Positions 56,291 through 64,000 of a stretch of DNA of 64,000 bases are shown here, one piece after another; position 1 is the stretch's first letter; each line of letters begins with the position of its first letter. A program made the translations under genes and the position numbers. Source of the stretch: Oscheius onirici (taxonomy: Eukaryota > Nematoda > Chromadorea > Rhabditida > Rhabditidae). The notes under the pieces are model-generated. The model had not been told where the DNA came from, ran no database searches, and saw nothing but the letters and a program-made list of their open reading frames with translations. The stretch is taken from the NCBI GenBank assembly GCA_932521025.1, contig OW051473.1, forward strand, positions 9,362,001-9,426,000, read 5' to 3'.

Positions 56291-59200
56291 ATGATTCCGG
56301 GTGGTAGTTCAAATGCTAATCAAGGCTCAAAAGTTATAAAGGTAGGCTGCTTTTAAACCGCTTGTTATATGGATTTTTAGAAGCCCGCTATGGAAAATAC
56401 GGGTCATCACCCTTTTGCACATCTTGGTCCTACTGGAAACAACTACAGAGCGCCGGGACAGAGCAGCAACTTCTTAACTTCACCAGCTCAGGTTCCTATG
56501 CAAACTGACCAATTCGAGGTTAGGATTTTGAACAACCTTGCTATTTTTTGAGTGATCGCGTTAGGTTTGAACAAAACTTGGCAAAAATAGGTGTCGGCCT
56601 GTTGGGACACAGGACACATGTGAAAAGTTGGACGATATGGTATCAAATATTTTCAAAGCCACAATTCACTTTCATTTCAATGCATTTTGGTAGAAAATAT
56701 AGGCGGGAAAACATCTATAGTTTGGTATCTGTAACATATCTATTTCGTGTGAAGGTTGGGGTACAGATGAACGTACAGAAGAAATTTGCAATGACGAATA
56801 GAAGAGAGGTCCCCATACCGCTAAATGGCATTGACATACTGTATGGAATTCGTGTTTCTTGGGTCCAGACTCTCATTTGATAGCAACATTGCCAAAGAAA
56901 TTAGTCGCAGGATTCGAGCAGGATGGGCATCTTTCAACCGATTTCATCAGATCTTCACAAGTACAAGGATTGCTCTCAAACACAAAAGGAAGCTGTATAC
57001 CCAATGTGTCGAGTCAGCTCTCCTCTATGCTAGCGAAACGTGGACATTGAGAGAGCGGGAGCTGAACAAGATCATAACAGCACAATGAAGAATGATGCGC
57101 CGAATGGTAGGAGTAACCTTGTTGGATAGACGCACTAATGAGTGGTTACATGGAACGGTCAAGCTCCAAGATATCCGAGTCACGTGGATCAAAAGGAAGT
57201 GGAAATGGGCTCAGAAGATTGCCAACATGAAACACGCCCGCTGGACAAAAATCGTCAGTGAGTGGCGCCCTTGGAATCGGTACAGAGCTGCTGGAAGACC
57301 TAGAGCCGGATGGAAGAACGACTTGACAGCAGAATGTGGCGAAAACTGAATGAGTGTTGCGGTTAGGACTCCCGATATTTTTAGACAAAGCATGCAACGA
57401 CATATCGAAATGAAATGATTATCGAAATAAATAATAATAATAATAACATATCTATTCTAAGTTGCTCCCAAGTGTCTGTGTATTTGTGCGTTTGTCTGAA
57501 GCTCTAATTGAGGATAAGGAGAGGATCTTTGTGCACAAATTAGTTTTTAACAAGTCGCGACAGGAAAAGCAAGTGCGCGAAGGGTTCTCATGACTTTGGA
57601 AGTTTCTTACTGGGACTGTGACTGGAACAGAGTGACAAGGGGAGAAGGGAAGGGGGAACTAGGGCTGAGGATCTGTGACAGCGAAGTAAAAGAGAAGACA
57701 AGCAACCTCTAACAATAGCCCTGGAAGAGCGTTGCCAACCTTGTTGATTGTAAACGTAGAGTCATCAAGCTTGCAAGCTGTAGCCAAAAGGCAGCTTCAT
57801 CTTGGAAATGAACCTTTCCAACTTCAACTCTTCCGTTTTTTGTTCATCATTTTGTCCGAACTCTTAAACAAACAGTAGCATAATCATTTTTCAACGAGTT
57901 GGTACAAAATTCCAAAATACCAGAAAAGAAAACAATTGTACCCAAATGAGTCGCTGTCTACCAACAATACCAAGTCGTGCCCTTAGCTTGAGGCTGTCCT
58001 GAGCACAATACATAGAACAGTTGGAATATATTGAAATGGGTTCATGGAGAGACGGCATATATTTACGGCTACAAGGGAAAGAAAACTTTGCTGCTTGCTG
58101 TTGGGTTTTGACTCCGAGCCGTGTGTCAAAAAATTTGAGTCATTAGTGAGGTCTTCATTAATTGGAGAGTGGACATCTGCCTTCAGAAATCGTTGGTTAA
58201 AACGGTATTCAGCACTCAATCAATGAATTTGTATTGTACAATACTATCGATTTCAGGCCCAAACATCCGCCGGTCCTTCCAATCAAGACGTCTCTATGGC
58301 TATTGCTCGTGATGAAGACAAGAAGAAGGAAATATACCGCTATGATGCCCCATTTACCCTCTATGCTACATCCTGGAGTGCGGCGGTCGACCCTCAGAGA
58401 CGGTTCCGCCTCGCTGTCAGCAGTTTTGTAGAAGAGTACAGCAACAAGGTAGTCTTTTATTTGCTTTCTTTCTTACAATTTTCCTCAGATCTCAATCTTG
58501 CAACTGGATGAAGAACAGGGCGAAATTGTGTACCGCAGCTCGTTCGATCATCCATACCCAGCTACCAAAATTGGATGGATTCCTGACACGAAGGGCAACT
58601 ATCCGGATCTGGTAGCCACTTCGGGAGATTATCTCAGAGTTTGGAGGGTGAGTAATTTTTAAGATTTATATTTAAAACAAAATCGTTTTCAGCTAGGCGT
58701 CGATAACAATGCCAAAATTGAAACACTGCTCAACACTAATAGAACAGCCGAATATTGTGCTCCTTTGACTAGTTTTGATTGGAACGAGCTAGATCTGAAT
58801 GTTATTGGAACCAGTAGCATTGACACAACATGCACTATTTGGCAGCTAGAGGTGATAAAACTTTGGTTTTCTTTTTAAGTCTTTGTTCAGACCGGACAAG
58901 CTGTAGGAACCACTCGCACTCAGATGGATGCTGCACTGAGAACACAGCTGATTGCACACGACAAGGAAGTGTTCGACATTTCTTTCAGCAGAGGACATAA
59001 AGACATCTTCGGTAGCGTTGGTAAGGTTTTAAATATATTCTTTTCTGGGCTGCAACAAGATAGATAGTTATACAGTCGGATCTATATATCCACTATCAAG
59101 ACAGTAGGCGCTCCGGTGGCATACCAAAGACAGCTAGAGTCTGAACAGACAGTGGTAGCCATAGACAAAACAGTTAGACAGCTGACTCCTGAGGTCACAG

Positions 59201-60014
59201 AGAACGTAGTTCAATTCAGAGAGTTAGACTGCAGCTTTGATGTGAATAGAGGAAAGCAGTCAAAGCAGAATGACAGTCATCACAAACAGCTCCTGTTAAA
59301 GCAATTACACAGTCCCGTAGTTTTTGACGTATAAAAGATAGCCACAAATAAGACAGCTAGACAGCAGCAGTGTAGGGACCGTCGAGAAAGAAGCTATTAA
59401 AAGACATGTAGACAGCGGAGTTGAATAACGGCCAAAGACACAAAAGTTGGACAGCCATATTGCCACAGTTGCAGTCAAGACAGTTAGACCCTTGATAGGG
59501 AAGACAAAGACGAAGTTAATTTCTCATTACAGGAGCTGATGGAAGTGTTCGACTCTTCGATCTCCGGCACCTCGAACATTCGACAATCGTCTACGAGGAT
59601 CCGAAGAGAACCCCGCTGCTCCGTCTAGCCTGGAACAGAGTGGACTCCAACTACATTGCCACCGTAGCCAGTGACAGCAACGAGGCTCTGATCCTCGACA
59701 TGAGAATTCCCTGCACTCCCGTAGCCAAACTGACGAATCATAAAGCGGCTATCAACGGCATTGCTTGGGCTCCACATTCTGCCACCCACATTTGTACAGC
59801 CGGTAAGGATCATTTCTTAAATTTTCACAAATGTTCTTCAGGAGAGGACAAGCAGGCTTTGATCTGGGACGTGCACGAGATGCCCCGACCTATAGACGAT
59901 CCCATTTTGGCCTACCAAGCTGCCGGAGAGGTCAACAATATCCATTGGTCGACGTCGTTCCCCGATTGGATTTCCATCTGTCATGGCAATCAGCTTGAAA
60001 TTCTTCGTGTCTAG
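56291..60014 (+). CDS. DCAF7: DCAF7/WDR68-like WD-repeat protein, copy 2
   Basis: The start at 56291 is four bases behind TTTCAG and only 217 bases after the stop of copy 1. The N-terminus is different and shorter ([17 protein letters not shown], then [20 protein letters not shown]). The WD part parallels copy 1: [99 protein letters not shown] and [20 protein letters not shown], again ending LEILRV. The intron after exon 2 (56519-58258) contains a sense-oriented, 5'-truncated RTE element, and the 59022-59531 intron contains the tandem repeat. Frame is intact. It is closer to vertebrate DCAF7 than copy 1 in length and in VRTQL-type motifs. AATAAA lies near 60253. Confidence 0.9.
56750..57450 (+). 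mobile_element. 5'-truncated RTE-type retrotransposon in an intron
   Basis: Only the reverse transcriptase C-terminus remains: [22 protein letters not shown]..., [52 protein letters not shown], then [20 protein letters not shown] and [15 protein letters not shown]. One stop and one frame change break it. It ends with a (TAA)n microsatellite at about 57428-57448, the usual RTE 3' tail. It lies in the same orientation as the host gene in the 56519-58258 intron. The rest of that intron has no gene. Confidence 0.85.
59100..59500 (+). repeat. Diverged tandem repeat, second DCAF7 intron
   Basis: Words such as ACAGACAGTGGTAGCCATAG, AAAACAGTTAGACAGCTGA and AATAAGACAGCTAGACAGCA repeat at irregular spacing. 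They match the intron array of copy 1 in type. The array occupies the homologous intron, just before the GADGS exon. Confidence 0.55.
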
Positions 60015-60431
60015 TTTGTGATTTAATTGTGTGCCTTTTAATGTAAATGCCCCCATATCCAGTTCGATGGACGGGATCTCCATACAGCCCCAAAAACTAC
60101 CAGTCCTTTCACGTAGTTCAATAATCCAAATCTTTTGCTCACTCCCCCAAAAAGCAATGGGTTGCTATTATAAGCATATTAATTTATTCAAACATTTATG
60201 CTTCCCGCTTTATTACGTATAGATTTTCTCTTATAATCTTCTTTTTGTGTAAATAAATGATAGTTTAACAAAATTTTGCCGAAAGACTCCGGGGCGTGGA
60301 AAGCAGGGAAAGAGGCGATACCCTGAGAAAGAGGAGATTATGAAGAGATCACCGGAGGGCAGAGAGGGTACTGAAGACACTGGCCATGCTTAAACGATGG
60401 CTCGTTCCTTAAACGAACTTTTGAAAAAATT

Positions 60432-63400
60432 CTAATAGGGACTACCTGGAACATGAAGACAACTACTATCCTCATCTCCCCACCACTTTTTCGTCTTGAA
60501 TCTGATACTTTTTGACATTGCAGCCAGCCCATAGTTGTGTTCAGCTGAGACGCAGATTATGTATCTGAAAAGAAAAGTCATCAAGCCCGAAATGTGTGCT
60601 GTACCTTGTGTCGGGCATCAGATCTGTCAGGGTGAATCTGGTCGAGTGACCTACTTTGTACCGATTCCAGTATAAAAATTGTGGTGCCGGCTCTTGAGCA
60701 TATTGGATGACATAGCTCTGAAAATGTCGTTTTTGTAGTCCACTACCATAGGATCAGAGGAATGGTTATGTCGCAATCCTGAGACAAAGCGTGTTTATCT
60801 GATAGACAAACTTTTTTCAATGAAACTGGTACATTTAGGAAAATAGCCAAAGGTACGACAGTTAAACAACCCAGTTTTTGAGGGTTTCAAGGAAACGACC
60901 ACATACAAAACAATGAAGCTGTGGTGTCAATGTTGTCAGAGAATGGGTTGAGGTGGAAATTAGAGACACGGTAGATAATCAGGATGATGTCCACTGGAAG
61001 ACAGTCATATGAACAACAGGTAAACATTGTCAATAAGACCGCAGGAACAAAAATAGCCACAATCATGACAGTTAGCCAGTTGCATTGCCCTGATCACATC
61101 CAGAAAACCCAGTGTTGATGTGATTACAGAATGGCAGAAATAAAACTGTAAACAAGACAGCCCTGATGATGAGTTCACACCTGAGATAACAACAAAACAG
61201 TTAGACAGCTAAGTTCTTAGAAATATTCTTTCTCAATTTGTTCCCCTTTACAGCGTTTAGGCGGCATGTTTTAACCTCTGCTTTAAGGTTCGTACTTAAT
61301 GTCTCAGAAACCATAGTCACAGACGAAATCAGTTCGTTAACTGCTTCGCCGCATCACCAACCTCTGGTCCGTTGTTCATTTTCGGCGGTCGCCAAGATAT
61401 TGTTGCCGTGTCGTTGCTAATGGCATCCAGACGGACAGATTGCGGTACAGTACATGGTTCTAAAAACATTTGGCATTGTTTGCGGGAAAGACGTTTGCCT
61501 GTGTACTCCTGAGCCCTCACTGGCTTACTGGTACCAAATCTGGTTGTAGTTGACACACTGAACTCGTACAAGGTGAAGGATTTCAATCCCGTGACCAAAT
61601 ACTTCTCCTTGTTAATGAAGTCGACAACGACAATATTGGCTCTCCTTTGGGGAGTTCTAGTAACTTTTTGTTATATGGTTCTATATATGGTTCACCTCGG
61701 TTTGTAAGTCAACGTATACCAGTACCGCCTCCCCTCTTCCACATAAATTGGCTTCTGCCATCTTAGCAGCACAGAATCTGCAGTTGCGTGAGAAGCCACA
61801 ACGTTCCTGGGACTTTCCGGAGGCGGTGGAAGTGCCGGTTCCGGCTCATAGGTTGTGAGATGTTTGAACGCTGAAGAAAAGTACAAAAACTACGTGAGAG
61901 ACTACTTGTGAATCGGATGTGATGCAGGGCTGTGACCGTCTCAAACAACTTTCTCATAGCCTCCCTCTTCATGGCTTCAATTCGACGCTGCTGGACCGCC
62001 TTCAGCCAAGACAACGGATCCTAAATTGGATTCCACTTCCTTGTTTGCGAGAGCTGCACAAACATCATCTAATCTTCTCCCGAAAAAGTGCAACCTATCG
62101 ATGTAATACGCTCCGACGATGTCTACACAAGTAGTCGTGAGAACAAGACCTATGAGTATGAGCAGTAGAACAATCAGAATGTAAAGATCATTTCTGGGAA
62201 CCATGTCTGCAATTCTCTCTGTGAATTAGCATCGGATTAGTAACCTCCAAATCCAATTGTAAGGACGCTCATCATGACGAAATAGAAGCCGTCCGAGGCT
62301 GACCAGTCTTCCAGATTGGATATGATTTGAGACGAGACGGCTATATAGAGCAACAAGAGACCTACAAACGGAACTTAACTTTAACATAATCCTACACAAG
62401 AGCTTTAAATCCCGCAATTTAAACTCAAACACTTACCTATAACCATTAAGAAGGGTACTTCAACAAATTGAGCATGTTCCAAATGTGTCCATAAAAATTC
62501 GGCTACCTTAAAATGTCATTTGAGTGGAATCTTCCAAACGCTATCTTTGAAATGCTTGTTGCAAGACCAATTGCTTTAAAAGGCTGCGTAAAATTCTTGC
62601 TCACTTCATCTTCTCCTCCAGCGATAATAACCTGTCCAATTCGGACGGAATCTCTTCTAAGCCTGCCTTCTTGCCATCGCTTATATTTCCGCTTGAGCTG
62701 GTACTTGAATTTTAAGACCTCTGTATATGTTCGATTCATGGCTTCTGTACAAAACTTGGCCTGGACTTTTTTAATTTAGAAGAAATTGGCAAACGTTACC
62801 ATATCCGCTAGAGTAATTAAGTAAAGTGGAATTCCAAAAGATAGGTAAACTAGACAGAAAAGTCTGCCGACATGAGAGCCAGGGGCATCTGTACCGTAAC
62901 CGATAGAAGTTAAGGTTGTAGCGGCAAAAAATAGGTTCCAAGTGATATTGGTGAGGGACGACGGTGCCTATAAAATTATAGAATGTTGCAGAATTACGTA
63001 CCGTAGTAATATTTTTATTCCATACGAATGGATTGTGACTGTGGACCTTGTAGACTTGATCGACGTAGCGATGGAATCGTTCATCTAAGGTATGTCTCTT
63101 GGTTCCATTGAGAGAGGACACAAACTTGGCCAAATCCGTTTTATGTCTACAAATTTAAAAATCAATATTCTTCAAACACCAAACCTTTCAATGACTCCGG
63201 TATAGTAAGCGCTGTGATCCGAGTATTTGATCAGAGTCAGAATCCATCCGCCTAAAGCGGCGTAGAGGACGGAGACCAGGACGAGAGTGACATGAGGCAG
63301 TGCAAGACGCAGAACCTAAAGAGTTGGCTAATGAAAATGTTAAGAGATGGTACCAATTGCTTGGTTAGTCCAAACTGTCCAGGTGTTAGTTCGGAAAAGC

Positions 63401-63457
63401 GGCAAACACCGCTCTGCATCATGCCACACATCGGGATGTTCGGATGCGGGCGCACTT
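60432..63457 (-). CDS. Two-pore-domain (TWiK-type) potassium channel with two C-terminal Fn3 domains
   Basis: The minus-strand 5' end is incomplete; the first supported exon ends at 63457 ([20 protein letters not shown]). TM1 is [20 protein letters not shown]. The first pore has [20 protein letters not shown] with filter TSIGYG, followed by [20 protein letters not shown] (TM2). After a basic cytoplasmic loop come TM3 ([15 protein letters not shown]), the second pore [15 protein letters not shown] (filter TIGFG) and TM4 ([18 protein letters not shown]). This is a K2P leak channel. The long tail then contains two Fn3-like domains: [20 protein letters not shown] with LLRWQKP and, later, [15 protein letters not shown]; then [30 protein letters not shown] and [20 protein letters not shown]. 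It ends at TAG 60432-60434. I cannot recall another K2P channel with Fn3 domains. Tandem-repeat-like words occur in the introns around 60.8-61.2 kb. Confidence 0.85.
60800..61230 (+). repeat. Diverged tandem repeat within a K2P-channel intron
   Basis: Words of the type ACAGTTAAACAACC, ATGACAGTTAGCCAGTTGCA and AACAAAACAGTTAGACAGCT recur. They resemble the arrays in the two DCAF7 introns 2-6 kb away. Here the array sits between the exons of the second Fn3 domain. Confidence 0.5.
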
Positions 63458-64000
63458 CTGCAAAACGTTTATACAGAGATGCGAAGGCTTGAGTAAAAGT
63501 TGAACATTGTCTACAATTTATGTTTGTGGCTTTGCAGCAGCAGCGATCTCGATACCCGAACCAAGCTGGTTGGAGTTTGAGCTATAGATTTATCCATTTG
63601 TAAGTTTAAAAAACGCTAGCACAATGCTATGTAACAACTTTGGAACCCAGTTCGATAATTCGTCACATCTTATACTCCCAGAATATTCAAACACCCGTCT
63701 GCAACAATACCCATTTGTCAGCCTACAAGACATATATCTTCTAGGCCAGCAAGTTGGCAAACGTAATCTGTTATATCGAGTGAGCTCTCCTGAACGTAGA
63801 AGTCGTATTCAGATTGGATTAAACCTGGAGTCGGAGCAAAAATTTGACCGAAATGTTGAAGTAAGCTCATGTTGTCTGAACAGAATATAGCTACTGTAAA
63901 CAGTAAGCTACACATCAAAGTATTACGGTTGAAATTGAAAAGCTATTTTAAGCCTACTGCACTTAAATACGTGAGAGCAGTACAAATTATGTGTCAAGTG
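63458..64000. other. Upstream of the supported K2P exons
   Basis: A possible 5' exon lies on the minus strand near 63765-63860 (LIQSEYDFYVQESSLDITDY), following a TCCAG acceptor, but I cannot join it to the first supported exon. Nothing else is recognisable up to the window edge. Confidence 0.3.

Noticed and set aside
1-64000. CRISPR arrays, rRNA genes or bacterial contamination
   Set aside because: There are no regularly spaced direct repeats and no rRNA-like sequence. Spliceosomal introns occur throughout, so the window is uniformly eukaryotic.

Overview
The window reads as nematode genomic DNA. Protein-coding genes are broken into many short exons by introns that are mostly 36 to 60 bases with GT..TTTCAG borders. 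Several start codons sit 0 to 7 bases behind a TTTCAG-type splice acceptor, as expected for spliced-leader trans-splicing. A CX-module membrane protein (a family I know only from nematodes) opens the window, and RTE-type retrotransposon pieces and F-box decay are also present. I cannot name the genus from sequence alone. There is no rRNA, CRISPR array or bacterial-style operon.

Layout. 0-5 kb: a CX-module type I membrane protein, then an ADCK1-like mitochondrial atypical kinase, both plus strand. 5-14 kb: a rearranged, repeat-rich block with a dispersed repeat (R1), an RTE scrap, an intact RNF14-like RBR E3 ligase (minus), a decayed RPB4 copy, two snap-back inverted duplications around a tRNA-like sequence, a broken AT-hook gene, one arm of a long-range inverted duplication, and an internally deleted RTE element. 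13.6-14.8 kb: a LAMP-like lysosomal-type membrane glycoprotein (minus). 15-19.6 kb: a fold-back hairpin and two unrecognised, apparently decayed genes. 19.8-32.5 kb is the conserved core: mercaptopyruvate/thiosulfate sulfurtransferase (minus), pyruvate carboxylase (plus) and alpha-catenin (plus).

33-41 kb: two THAP-like zinc-finger genes with acidic middles on opposite strands. One holds the second arm of the long-range inverted duplication in its intron, and the other has internally duplicated exon/intron units. Between them lie repeat R2 and a perfect 20-bp hairpin. 42.2-44.9 kb: a Spinster-type major facilitator transporter. 45.5-47.6 kb: a Pao/BEL gag remnant and a small single-pass membrane protein whose long intron contains a 23-base C tract. 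49-52 kb: a small unknown gene, R1, a 150-bp-arm fold-back and a broken F-box gene. 52.8-60 kb: a head-to-tail pair of DCAF7/WDR68-type WD-repeat genes about 0.2 kb apart, the second carrying a 5'-truncated RTE insertion. 60.4-63.5 kb: a two-pore potassium channel (minus) with two fibronectin type III domains in its C-terminal tail.

The conserved housekeeping genes do not look functionally linked. Pyruvate carboxylase and the sulfurtransferase are divergent neighbours and both metabolic, while alpha-catenin, DCAF7 and the K2P channel serve adhesion, scaffolding and excitability. Their frames are intact while the intervening fast-evolving genes repeatedly carry single in-frame stops. I read this as local gene decay and not as a global sequencing or genetic-code problem. 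Exon boundaries are hand-inferred; gene spans run from inferred start to stop unless noted.
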